64,000 bases of DNA, taken from positions 84,284-148,283 of the forward strand of contig JAIQFI010000009.1 in assembly GCA_020073345.1 (NCBI GenBank), given 5' to 3'. The stretch is from Terriglobia bacterium. GTDB taxonomy: Bacteria > Acidobacteriota > Terriglobia > Bryobacterales > Bryobacteraceae. Under the pieces are notes generated by a model. It saw only the letters and a program-made list of their open reading frames with translations. It was not told where the DNA came from and did not search any database. Both the position numbers and the translations under genes were made by a program. Positions within the stretch are counted from its first letter, which is position 1, and every line of letters begins with the position of its first letter. Of the stretch, positions 19,393 through 27,819 are shown piece after piece.

Positions 19393-20619
19393 ATGCCCGC
19401 GGGTCTGGATAATTTAAAGCACATCGTAGTCTTGATGATGGAAAATCGGTCGTTCGACCATATGCTGGGCGCCTTGATGAAGCAGGACCCGCGCATCAAC
19501 GGCCTCAGGGGCACGGAATCCAATCTCGACACCAGCAACGAACCCGCCAGGGTTCAACCTCAGGCGCGGTTTCAGGGCCAGCTCGATCCCGATCCGGACC
19601 ATCACTTTCCCGCGGTGCATAAGCAGCTCTACTTTGGCACGACCGGGCCGCCGGCGGCGCCTTCAATGGGGGGCTTCGTCCAGAGTTATCACGATCAGCG
19701 CCAGGACGTAAATCATTCGCGCCAGATCATGTTCTACTTCCCGCCGGAGAAGCTGCCTGTATTGACGACGTTGGCCAGAAGTTATGCGGTTTTCAATGGC
19801 TGGTTCTCTTCCATCCCCGGTCCGACCCTCTGCAATCGCGCCTTCGCCCACTACGGCACGTCTTTCGGTCATGTGGACATGAATCTGTTCTACGAAAAGA
19901 CCCCGTTTCTGAGCATTTACGACCGCATGCTCAAGGCGGGAAAGACCACTAAGCTGTATTACTACGACCGGGCAAGTTCCAGCCTGGAGGTCGTGAATTT
20001 ACTGAAGAATCAGCCCAAGATCTTTGCGACATATCCCCAGTTTCTCGAAGATTGTAAGCGCGGCGAACTACCCGACTACTCCTTCGTCGAACCCAACTAT
20101 AGCGACCACCTGGGCGAAGGGGGCGGCGAAGAGCTGGCTTCAGACCAGCATCCGGATCACGACGTGCAGGCCGGAGAGATCTTCATCGCGTCTATTTATA
20201 ACGCGATCCGTCAGAACCCCGACCTGTGGAAGAGCACTGCGCTCCTGATCGCTTACGATGAGCACGGCGGGATCTATGACCACGTTCCGCCTCCCGCCTG
20301 TCTCGCCGACGGTTTCCACGCGACCGAACAGCAGACGGGAGTTCCCGGACAACCGTTCGCATTCGACCGCCTGGGTGTCCGTGTTCCCGCCATTCTGGTG
20401 TCGCCCTGGGTTCCGAAGGCCACGGTAGTGCCGGGGACGGAAGATCCTGCGAACGGACGCATCTTCGAACACGCGTCCATCCCCGCGACCGTGACCAAGC
20501 AGTTTCTCGGAACCTATGATGAGCGTTCTCCTCGTGAGAAGGCCGCGCTGACGTTCTTGGATCTTCTATCCGATACGATGCGCCCCGAGGCCGATTGTCC
20601 AGTCTTCAACTTCGCGTGA
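19393..20619 (+). CDS. Phospholipase C/acid phosphatase-type phosphoesterase (PF04185-like)
   Basis: A 408-residue member of the phosphoesterase family that includes non-haemolytic phospholipase C and AcpA-type phosphatases. The N-terminal block HIVVLMMENRSFDHMLG gives the metal-binding Glu-Asn-Arg-Ser-Phe-Asp. LIAYDEHGGIYDHV is the second metal site, and VRVPAILVSPWVPKATV follows as in the family. No signal peptide is seen, although many homologues are exported. It begins 113 bases after the haem protein gene on the same strand. Family members hydrolyse phosphodiesters of phospholipids or phosphomonoesters; which applies here is open. The neighbourhood of a phospholipase A-like protein and a possible lipid oxygenase favours a lipid substrate. 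Confidence 0.87.
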   Translation: MPAGLDNLKHIVVLMMENRSFDHMLGALMKQDPRINGLRGTESNLDTSNEPARVQPQARFQGQLDPDPDHHFPAVHKQLYFGTTGPPAAPSMGGFVQSYHDQRQDVNHSRQIMFYFPPEKLPVLTTLARSYAVFNGWFSSIPGPTLCNRAFAHYGTSFGHVDMNLFYEKTPFLSIYDRMLKAGKTTKLYYYDRASSSLEVVNLLKNQPKIFATYPQFLEDCKRGELPDYSFVEPNYSDHLGEGGGEELASDQHPDHDVQAGEIFIASIYNAIRQNPDLWKSTALLIAYDEHGGIYDHVPPPACLADGFHATEQQTGVPGQPFAFDRLGVRVPAILVSPWVPKATVVPGTEDPANGRIFEHASIPATVTKQFLGTYDERSPREKAALTFLDLLSDTMRPEADCPVFNFA

Positions 20620-20630
20620 CAGGAGAAATC

Positions 20631-20885
20631 ATGGCAGAGCCTTCCAATGCGATTCGAATCCCGAAGCCATCGCGCAGTTCGTTTAACATGGATCGACTTC
20701 TCGAAAAAAACTCGCTGTTGCTGAATCAGGTGAAGCATTTTCTGGAGCTCGAAAAGACGTTTCCGCCAGAGAAGCGGACGGGTACGGACCCTAAGTCCAT
20801 CACAACCGAAGGACGCGCGGCTGAGTACATTCGAAAAATGACAGATATCCTGCATCCAAAGACTGCCAAGAGCGGTGGAAGGTAG
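20631..20885 (+). CDS. Small hypothetical protein
   Basis: An 84-residue protein with no family I recognise. The start at 20631 is preceded by AGGAG seven bases upstream and lies 11 bases after the phosphoesterase stop, so it is probably translated from the same message. The N-terminal 20 residues are rich in Pro, Ser and basic residues. Residues 20-45 (DRLLEKNSLLLNQVKHFLEL) form a leucine-rich amphipathic helix, and the C-terminus is basic. It has no signal peptide or membrane segment. Its position inside the lipid enzyme run suggests a partner or regulator, but that is a guess. Confidence 0.6.
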   Translation: MAEPSNAIRIPKPSRSSFNMDRLLEKNSLLLNQVKHFLELEKTFPPEKRTGTDPKSITTEGRAAEYIRKMTDILHPKTAKSGGR

Positions 20886-20894
20886 AAACGACTC

Positions 20895-22283
20895 GTGCGA
20901 ATCATAGTTCTTATCGGGTGCCTGCTTGCTGCGGGATGGGCTCACGCTCAGGAGAGCGGCCTGGGAGCGGATTTCCGCCACGAAAAGGATCATCTCAAGG
21001 ACTGCACCAGTTTCAAAAGCATAATCGGCTGTGGGGAAACCTTATTTACCGGTCATCCGTTGCACATCGCCGTCGGAAGTCTGGCGCCCGGGAATGGCGT
21101 GGGAGCCGGCTTGGCGCTTGTGACCCATTGGACTCCCAACGAAACTTGGCGCCTGAACTTGGATGCGGACGGCATCACAACGCCCAATGGTTCCTGGCGA
21201 GCCGGCGCGTACATGACCGCCGTATTCATCCGCAGGCGGCAACTTGTGGCGAGTCCCGGCGGGCCGGGGACCACGTCCAATCTGGCTGTGCAGGAATACC
21301 CGGTCTTCCACCTCTACGCGCAAGGCATCTCTCTGGAAAAAATCAGCTACTTCGGCTTAGGGCCCGACACCCAGGAATCGGCGCGGTCGTACTTCGGAAT
21401 GCGGCAGACTGTGATCGGAACCAATGCCGTCTGGCCCGTGTTTAAGAAGCTGAACGTGTCGCTGCTAGGCGAAGCCAACGGACGCTTCGTGAATATCCGG
21501 CCGAGCCTGAACCAGGCCAGCCCATCCATCGGCCAGCTTTACACCGAATCCACGGCTCCAGGGCTCACTCAGCAAAGCGCGTTTGCGCAATTCGGAGAAG
21601 GCGTGCGTATTCGTCCCCAGCTCGCCGGCGGCTTCGTGCGGCTCAACTACCTCGCCGAGTTTCAGGAATTTGTTTCGCCTGGTACGTCGCAATATTCCTT
21701 CAACCGGTTCACCGTGGATCTCTCACATCAGTTCCCCCTATACCGAAAGACGCGATCGCTGATTCCGCTCGATTCGAACGGACCCAACGACTGCTCGGGC
21801 GGACTTAATGTGCACGACTGCCCGCCTGTCACGGGAGGCACATCCCGGAATCTGGAGGGTAGCTTCAACCTGCGATTCTTGATGAATCAGTCCTTCGTGC
21901 CATCCGGACACGTCGTGCCGTTCTACTTTCAGCCCACTCTGGGAGGATCCGATATTGACGGCGCGGCATCGCTCAGCAGTTACCGCGATTATCGTTTCCG
22001 TGCGCCCAACTCGATCCTGGTTCGAGCCAGCTTCGAGCATTCGCTCTTCGACTGGCCCCTGGGAGTGATGGCCATGATCGACGAAGGGAAAGTGGCAAAT
22101 ACGCGCGGCGATCTCGATTTCACGCATCTCCGCCATAGCTACTCGGCCGGATTGACGCTGCGCGCCGGCGGTTTTCCGCTGATCAATATTCTCTTTTCCT
22201 GGGGCGGCAATGAAGGCCGTCATACCATCGTCAACATGGATCCCTCGCTGCTGGGTGGCGGCGCGCGACCGTCTTTATATTGA
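20895..22283 (+). CDS. Probable outer-membrane beta-barrel protein of unknown function
   Basis: A 462-residue protein starting at a GTG nine bases after the small upstream gene. Residues 1-18 are a signal peptide ending in AHAQ. The mature part has many alternating hydrophobic/polar stretches with aromatic girdle-like residues and ends in a Tyr, as expected for an outer-membrane barrel. Two cysteine pairs (near residues 39 and 46, and around 300) may form disulphides. I do not recognise the family. Tight spacing to the small protein and the phosphoesterase suggests an operon that would place this protein at the cell surface alongside the lipid-acting enzymes. Confidence 0.65.
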   Translation: MRIIVLIGCLLAAGWAHAQESGLGADFRHEKDHLKDCTSFKSIIGCGETLFTGHPLHIAVGSLAPGNGVGAGLALVTHWTPNETWRLNLDADGITTPNGSWRAGAYMTAVFIRRRQLVASPGGPGTTSNLAVQEYPVFHLYAQGISLEKISYFGLGPDTQESARSYFGMRQTVIGTNAVWPVFKKLNVSLLGEANGRFVNIRPSLNQASPSIGQLYTESTAPGLTQQSAFAQFGEGVRIRPQLAGGFVRLNYLAEFQEFVSPGTSQYSFNRFTVDLSHQFPLYRKTRSLIPLDSNGPNDCSGGLNVHDCPPVTGGTSRNLEGSFNLRFLMNQSFVPSGHVVPFYFQPTLGGSDIDGAASLSSYRDYRFRAPNSILVRASFEHSLFDWPLGVMAMIDEGKVANTRGDLDFTHLRHSYSAGLTLRAGGFPLINILFSWGGNEGRHTIVNMDPSLLGGGARPSLY

Positions 22284-22371
22284 TGGAAAGCGACTGAGTG
22301 TGGACTGCCCCAGACTGAGCGTTCAGAAGTAAATCTCGATTCAGCACCTAGGTGCCAGGAGGATTTGATAC

Positions 22372-23139
22372 ATGCCGATTCATCGCAAATACGGTTGGGC
22401 TCCCGACCTGCCCGACCAGCGTGACCATCTGTACTCGGCTCCGCAGCCGGTACTCGCAAAATTGCCGCCGAAGAAGGACCTTCGGTCCGGTTGTCCACCG
22501 GTATACGATCAGGGCCAACTCGGAAGTTGCACCGCCAACGCCATATCCGGAGCCATTGAATTCGAGCAGAAGAAACAGGGAGTCAAGGTATTCATGCCGT
22601 CCCGACTCTTCATCTACTACAACGAACGAGCTATGGAAGGGTCGATCAATTCCGACGCCGGAGCACAAATTCGCGATGGCATCAAGTCCGTCGCGGATCT
22701 CGGAGCCTGCCCGGAAACCGAGTGGCCCTATGACATCAATAAATTCGCCAACAAACCCACGCCGAAATGTTACACCGACGCGACGAAATGCGAGGCAGTG
22801 GGGTACCAGCGGCTCGATTCCAGCAATCTGAACCAGTTGAAAGGCTGCATTGCCTCCGGCTTTCCGTTCGTGTTCGGCTTCACCGTTTATGACGCGTTCG
22901 AAAGCCAGCAGGTAGCAAAAACAGGCGTCTTGAACATGCCCGGCCCGAAGGAGAAAACCGTGGGAGGCCACGCGGTATTGGCCGTGGGCTACGATGATTC
23001 GGCACAGCGCTTCACCGTACGCAATTCCTGGGGCAAGGACTGGGGCGTCAAAGGCTACTTCACCATCCCCTACACTTACCTGACCACGACGGACCTAGCC
23101 GATGATTTCTGGACGATTCGCATCCTGAAAGAGGCGTAG
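22372..23139 (+). CDS. Papain-like (C1 family) cysteine peptidase
   Basis: A 255-residue cysteine protease of the papain superfamily. Active-site residues are Cys53 in QGQLGSCTANA, with Gln49 for the oxyanion hole, His200 in VGGHAVLAVGYDD and Asn218 in VRNSWGKDWG. The chain begins directly with a short prodomain-like segment (PDLPDQRDH) and has no signal peptide, so it is cytosolic unless exported by another route. An AGGAGG-like site precedes the ATG. Its stop codon abuts the stop codon of the convergent chagasin-like inhibitor gene, which could encode its own inhibitor. Confidence 0.9.
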   Translation: MPIHRKYGWAPDLPDQRDHLYSAPQPVLAKLPPKKDLRSGCPPVYDQGQLGSCTANAISGAIEFEQKKQGVKVFMPSRLFIYYNERAMEGSINSDAGAQIRDGIKSVADLGACPETEWPYDINKFANKPTPKCYTDATKCEAVGYQRLDSSNLNQLKGCIASGFPFVFGFTVYDAFESQQVAKTGVLNMPGPKEKTVGGHAVLAVGYDDSAQRFTVRNSWGKDWGVKGYFTIPYTYLTTTDLADDFWTIRILKEA

Positions 23140-23535
23140 TCAGGGAGTCACTATCACCCGCAGAGTAAAGGATCGCGCCGGCTCTGCGGGCGCCTCCCAG
23201 GATCGCTGCAAGACCATCCCGATTTCACTCTCGCCCTCGTGTATGGTCCGAAATCGCCAGGAATGAATGCCCTGGCCCCCAACTCCTGTGCTCGGGCGAA
23301 ATTCTTCGCCAGTCAGCGTACTGACAGGCTCTCCGGTCGCGGTGATTTTCCATCGGAAACCAGTCGCGGGGTTCTCCGGCAAAGAGATCTCAAACGATTC
23401 TCCCTTAGGCAGCTTCGCTGACATACCCGTTTGCGAAAGTGTGAACCGAAGCATGGTGGCCATTCGAAGTAACGGACTTCCGGCGTCGACCTCATCGAGG
23501 CGTAATCCGCCCGGGCCGCAACGGCCTTGAATCAC
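23140..23535 (-). CDS. Chagasin-like (I42) cysteine peptidase inhibitor
   Basis: A 131-residue protein whose C-terminal 100 residues match the chagasin fold. All three inhibitory loops are visible: NPATGFRW (the NPTTG-type loop that enters the active-site cleft), GVGGQGIHSWRF (the G-x-G-G loop) and RSWE (the RPW loop). Chagasins block papain-family proteases tightly and reversibly. The GTG at 23535 is the first start in frame; internal ATGs at about residues 25 and 28 are also possible, and the first 25 residues do not look like part of the domain. No signal peptide is seen, matching the unexported papain-like protease encoded end to end with it. Confidence 0.82.
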   Translation of the reverse strand: MIQGRCGPGGLRLDEVDAGSPLLRMATMLRFTLSQTGMSAKLPKGESFEISLPENPATGFRWKITATGEPVSTLTGEEFRPSTGVGGQGIHSWRFRTIHEGESEIGMVLQRSWEAPAEPARSFTLRVIVTP

Positions 23536-23769
23536 TCTTTCATCTTAATGGTTATGGGCGTTCACTCGTCGACTTGTATGACCATGGTGTTGGCGCAGAA
23601 ATAGTTTCCATGTTCATAATTTCAATATAAGAAATAACGAATGTATGGAGGCATGAGCTTCTCTGGCCGACTGGACGACATGCATTCCCGGCTGTCCTCC
23701 TCGCCCTCAGGCGTTGCTGCGCGGAATCCTGCTGGCTGTGGGCAGCATGGAGCAGAAAGAGTTAGTTCA

Positions 23770-23847
23770 ATGAAACAGGACCTGCGGCGCTTCAAAGCCG
23801 AGATTTTCCGGGCCCTTGCACATCCCACGCGAATCGCCAGAGTATAA
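23770..23847 (+). pseudogene. ArsR-family regulator remnant (N-terminus only)
   Basis: A 25-codon open stretch starting ATG AAA CAG reads MKQDLRRFKAEIFRALAHPT and then RIARV before a stop. This is the usual N-terminus of an ArsR/SmtB winged-helix regulator (F-K-A-x-x-F-x-A-L-A-H-P-T-R-I). The DNA-binding helix and dimerisation region that should follow are absent. It therefore looks like the 5' scrap of a lost regulator, 48 bases before the interrupted kinase gene. The rest of the 360-base interval between the inhibitor and the kinase shows no gene. Confidence 0.6.
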
Positions 23848-23895
23848 GCAATTCTGGTATGTTGTTGTTGTTCCTCAGAACGACAAATAATCGTC

Positions 23896-26310
23896 ATGAA
23901 CTCCGACGAATGGAGTATCGAAGACAATCCGGGTCAAAAGCCCCTAACTTCCGGCACGCAGATTGGCTCCTACCGTATTGAATTTCAGATTGGCGAGGGC
24001 GGTATGGGCACCGTCTACCGAGCGCTGGACACCAAACTCAACCGGCCGGTAGCCATCAAGTTCCTTTCGAACGAACTGGCCGACGTCACCGCACGGCGCC
24101 GCTTCCAGCGCGAGGCGCAGATGGCGTCGTCGCTAAATCATCCGCATATCCTCACAGTCAATGATGCCGGTGAATTCCAGGGACGTCAGTATTTAGTGAC
24201 GGAGTTCGTCGATGGGGGAACACTCAAACAGTGGGTGCAGAAAGAAGAGCGCTCCTAGCAGCAGGTGGTCGAGCTCCTAGTGGGCGTAGCCGACGGCTTG
24301 GCCGCGGCACACGCTGCCGGCATCCTGCATCGCGATATAAAGCCCGCCAATATTCTGGTATCCAGAAACGGCTACGCCAAGCTGGCGGACTTCGGCTTGG
24401 CCAAACTGACTGAGAGCACGCCCGCCGATGCCACGCGCACACTCGCCGAGGGTGAAACGCGGGCCGGCGTGATCTTGGGAACGATCGCTTATATGTCGCC
24501 GGAACAGGCTTCCGGTAAGCCTCTAGATGCACGCAGCGACATTTTCTCTTTCGGCATAGTCCTCTATGAAACGCTGGCCGGGAACGGGCCTTTCGCGGGA
24601 ACCAACGATTTGGCAGTGTTGCAGACTATCCTCCATGGCGCACCCCAGCCTCTGGACCCAGCGCTCCCGGTTGCGTTGCGTGCCGTGGTCGAGAAGGCCC
24701 TGGAGAAAGATCCGGCCTCCCGTTACCAGACCATGAAGGATCTTGTGGTGGACCTGCGGCGCTTGGTCCGGTCTGGGGCGAGCGAAACTGGGCTGCCACT
24801 CGCTAGTCAGGGGAAAACGGCACTCAGCGGCGTGCCGGCGCGGCGGGGCTGGTTGGCAACTGCCGCGGTTGCTCTGATTCTCGTGGCGGCGGCTGTGGTC
24901 TCGCGGTTCGCACCGTTCGCAGGCACGCCCCAGATCCGGTCCATCGCGGTTCTACCACTCGATAACTTCTCACGCGATCCCGAACAAGACTTTTTCGCCG
25001 ACGGCATGACTGAGCAACTCATTGCCGATCTTTCAAAAATTGGATCGCTGCGGGTGATTTCGCGAACGTCGGTGATGCAGTACAAGGAAAAACGTAAATC
25101 GCTGCCGGAGATCGCCAAGGAACTGAACGTCGATGCAGTCGTGGAGGGCAGTGTCTTGCGCGACCATGATCGCGTTCGCATCACGGCACAACTCTTGCAA
25201 GCGGCCACTGAAAAGCATCTTTGGGCGGAGACGTACGACCGCGATCTGCGCGATGTCTTAGACCTGCAGAGTTCGGTCGCGCGTGACATCGCCAACCAGG
25301 TCCGCATAACGCTTACGCCCCAGGAGCAGGCTCGGCTCGGGAACCGTGGCCGAGTCGATCCCGAAGTCTACCAGCTCTATTTGAAGGGTCGCTATTACAC
25401 CAATCAAGCCGACGAAGGACCGATCCGGAGGGGAATCGGCTATTTCGATGAGGCTATCGCCAAAGATTCCAACTACGCACCTCTTTATGCCGGAGAAGCC
25501 ATCGCGTACGCCAGCCTGGCCAGTGCCTATGCCGCTCCGAAAGAAGTTATGCCCAAGGCGAAGAACGCGGCCCAGAAGGCCGTGGCCCTCGACGAAACGC
25601 TTTCGGAGGGGCACTCGTCACTGGCGTTTGTCCTGATGATGTTCGATTGGGACTGGTCCGGAACCGCTCGAGAGTTGAAGCGCGCCATCGAGCTGAATCC
25701 GAGCTCCGCGGAAGCTCATGATCTCTACGGAGAATACTTCACGGCTCAGGGGCAATTTCAAGAAGGCATCGCGGAATCGCGCCGGGCCCACGATTTGGAT
25801 CCACTGTCCCTTCGGATCCAGTCCGACCTCTTCTACGCCATTCTGGAGGCACGGCAGTATGACGAGACCATAGCGGAATGCCAGAAGGCGATTGAGGCTA
25901 ATCCGAAGTTTGCAAGTGCGTATACTGTCCTGGGTCTGGCCTATGCTCAGAAGAAAGATTTCTCGAAGGCGATCGATGCCCTCAAGAAGGCAGCCGACCT
26001 CGATCCTAACCCGACGAATCAGCTTTTTGTTGCGCACGTCCAGGCTGTTTCCGGAAACAAGGCCGAGGCGCGTGCGCTACTGGCGAAGCTGGAAGACCTC
26101 TCTCGCCGCAGCTACGTGTGCGCCTATGAAATTGGCACGGTTCACGCGAGTCTGGGCGATAACGACAAGGCTTTCGAATGGATGGAGAAAGGCAGGCGCG
26201 AGCAGTGCGACTGCCTGGTCTGGCTGATCGCGGAGCCTTGGATGGACCCGATGCGCGTGGACAAAAGGTACCTATCCTTGCTCCAGCAGGTCGGATTGCC
26301 GCCGCCCTAG
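23896..26310 (+). pseudogene. Ser/Thr protein kinase with TolB-like and TPR domains, interrupted by in-frame TAG
   Basis: One reading frame of about 804 codons broken only by a TAG at 24256-24258. Before it: the glycine loop GEGGMGTVYRA and Lys in VAIKF. After it: HRDIKPANILV, DFGLAK and an APE-like SPEQ segment, completing the kinase. Then come one membrane segment (about AAVALILVAAAVVS), a TolB_N/FlgO-like domain (SIAVLPLDNFSRDPEQDFFADG split over 24940-25000) and several TPR repeats to the end. The residue at the TAG is usually Trp in related acidobacterial kinases (W-x-Q-V-V-E-L-L), so TGG to TAG is the simplest explanation. It may be a true pseudogene, a read-through gene, a two-piece protein (24265 has no good start) or a sequencing error. 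Confidence 0.8.
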
Positions 26311-26369
26311 TAGCAGGCAACCGAAAGCGCCGCCAAGCTCATTACCTGATGTGCCTCGGCGAGTCCACA

Positions 26370-26855
26370 GATTTGAGCGGAATCATGGCCGATCTTGGCG
26401 CCCGACATCCTGGCTGCGGTTCAGGCTTGCATCAGTAACGGTAAGTCTGCCTGGTCCTGGGAAACAGCAACGCGGTGCTCGAAGAGAGTCTTGAGCCCGA
26501 AGTTGACTTCCGCGGCGTTATTTGCCGCTGCCAGTGACTGGTAGTGCGAAGAACCCGCCCTGTCGGCCATCTTGGAGCGTTCCGCGTGAACTAACCGGGA
26601 GAGACGGCTCGCACCAAAACATGTGGCTCCCCAGAGAGACCAGACGAACCCGTCTCTGGAGACGGCTACCCTAAAGATCGCGTCTAATAACGCTAAAATA
26701 ACGCGGCGAAGCCGCGTAGAATCGGCAGATTTGAACGGAACCATGGCCGATCGCGGCCTTCTCCCGACCTGCTAGCTGCGCTTAGGGCTTGCATCCGTGA
26801 TAGAGCAGTCTGCCTGATCCTGAGCACGACGTTGATTTCCACCGCGTTATTTCCC
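26370..26855. repeat. Two diverged direct copies of a ~130-160 base segment in a gene-free stretch
   Basis: Copy one spans about 26370-26527 and copy two about 26727-26855. They share blocks in the same order: AGATTTGA(G/A)CGGAA, CATGGCCGATC, GGCTTGCATC, GTCTGCCTG(G/A)TCCTG and GCGTTATTT(G/C)CCGC. The 690 bases between the kinase and the next gene hold no convincing gene. A short hairpin (ACGCGGC-GAA-GCCGCGT, 26701-26717) lies between the copies. On the minus strand both copies translate partly alike (A-x-N-N-A-x-E-x-N), which suggests a duplicated, decayed coding segment or element end. Confidence 0.55.
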
Positions 26856-26997
26856 GCGTCACTTTCACGTCAAGTCGCGCTGATCACCGCGTCCGTTCGC
26901 TTCAGCCCAAATGAGCCGCTTACTCCTTGCGTCACGGGAACATTTCTTGTAAAATTGATTTAGGTAGACAACCATATCTGCCTTCGAAAGGGACGCA

Positions 26998-27714
26998 ATG
27001 AGATCTTCTCTCGCGCTCCCCTCATCTCTCTTCAGAAACCAGATTCCGGGGTTGTCCGACTTCGGACATATTCTAGTCTCTCTCAGGCTCCCCACCATTG
27101 ACGCCTTGTGGTATGCATCTTGCGGAGCCGGCACCGGGCCGCTCGAAGACGCTTACGACGTGTTCGCGAGCGTAATTTCCAGGGAGCGAACACTGGATGA
27201 AACGCTGATCGGCACGACCATACCGTCCCTGGTCGCTGAGGCTGCGGAGGAGTACGGCTGGTTTCGATCTTCGACGCCGGTGGGCCAGCCCCTAAAACCA
27301 CAGCTTCTAGAGCAAATCAGAGAACTGGTTCGCATACCGATCGCCAGATGGACGGCGGCTATGCCGCGCGTGGCGAGGTCGGACCACCCACTTCGATCTA
27401 CTCCAAGCTCCGCCGAACTCAAGCTGAGTGATCTGCCGCTGGACGACAATGGGGAGCCTCAAGACATTATTGCTTGCAGATCCTTCCGGCAGAAGGCTAT
27501 TGTCGTCTATAAACAAACTTGGCGGACGACCAAGCACAAGGTCACTGATGTCGACATCGCCAAGGAGGCCGGCGGCTGGGAGGATCGTACCTACGTCGGC
27601 AAGTTCAAGCGCTGCGACCCGAAAAACACCCTTGCGGTGGACAGGAAGATATGGCGGGTACTTCGATCTACGTCGACGCCTAGCTTTATAAAGGCAGGTA
27701 CGCCTCCAAAATAA
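26998..27714 (+). CDS. Hypothetical protein at left edge of phage-like module
   Basis: A 238-residue frame with no family I recognise. Starting at the ATG at 26998, it is mixed alpha/beta in composition, with no signal peptide or membrane segment. The second half is rich in basic residues and contains WRTTKHKVTDVDIAKEAGGW, which looks helix-rich and could bind nucleic acid. It precedes the ParB-methyltransferase gene by about 105 bases on the same strand. A long minus-strand frame overlaps it, but the plus-strand reading looks more protein-like. Function is unknown; existence as a gene is moderately likely. Confidence 0.45.
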   Translation: MRSSLALPSSLFRNQIPGLSDFGHILVSLRLPTIDALWYASCGAGTGPLEDAYDVFASVISRERTLDETLIGTTIPSLVAEAAEEYGWFRSSTPVGQPLKPQLLEQIRELVRIPIARWTAAMPRVARSDHPLRSTPSSAELKLSDLPLDDNGEPQDIIACRSFRQKAIVVYKQTWRTTKHKVTDVDIAKEAGGWEDRTYVGKFKRCDPKNTLAVDRKIWRVLRSTSTPSFIKAGTPPK

Positions 27715-27819
27715 TTCCGCGTTTCCGCACATTATTCTCTTGATTTCATCGTTGCGGAATGAATCAAGCTGGGTCTGCGGGCATTCTGACGTTTTCAAAT
27801 GCCACAGGGAGCGCGCCGA

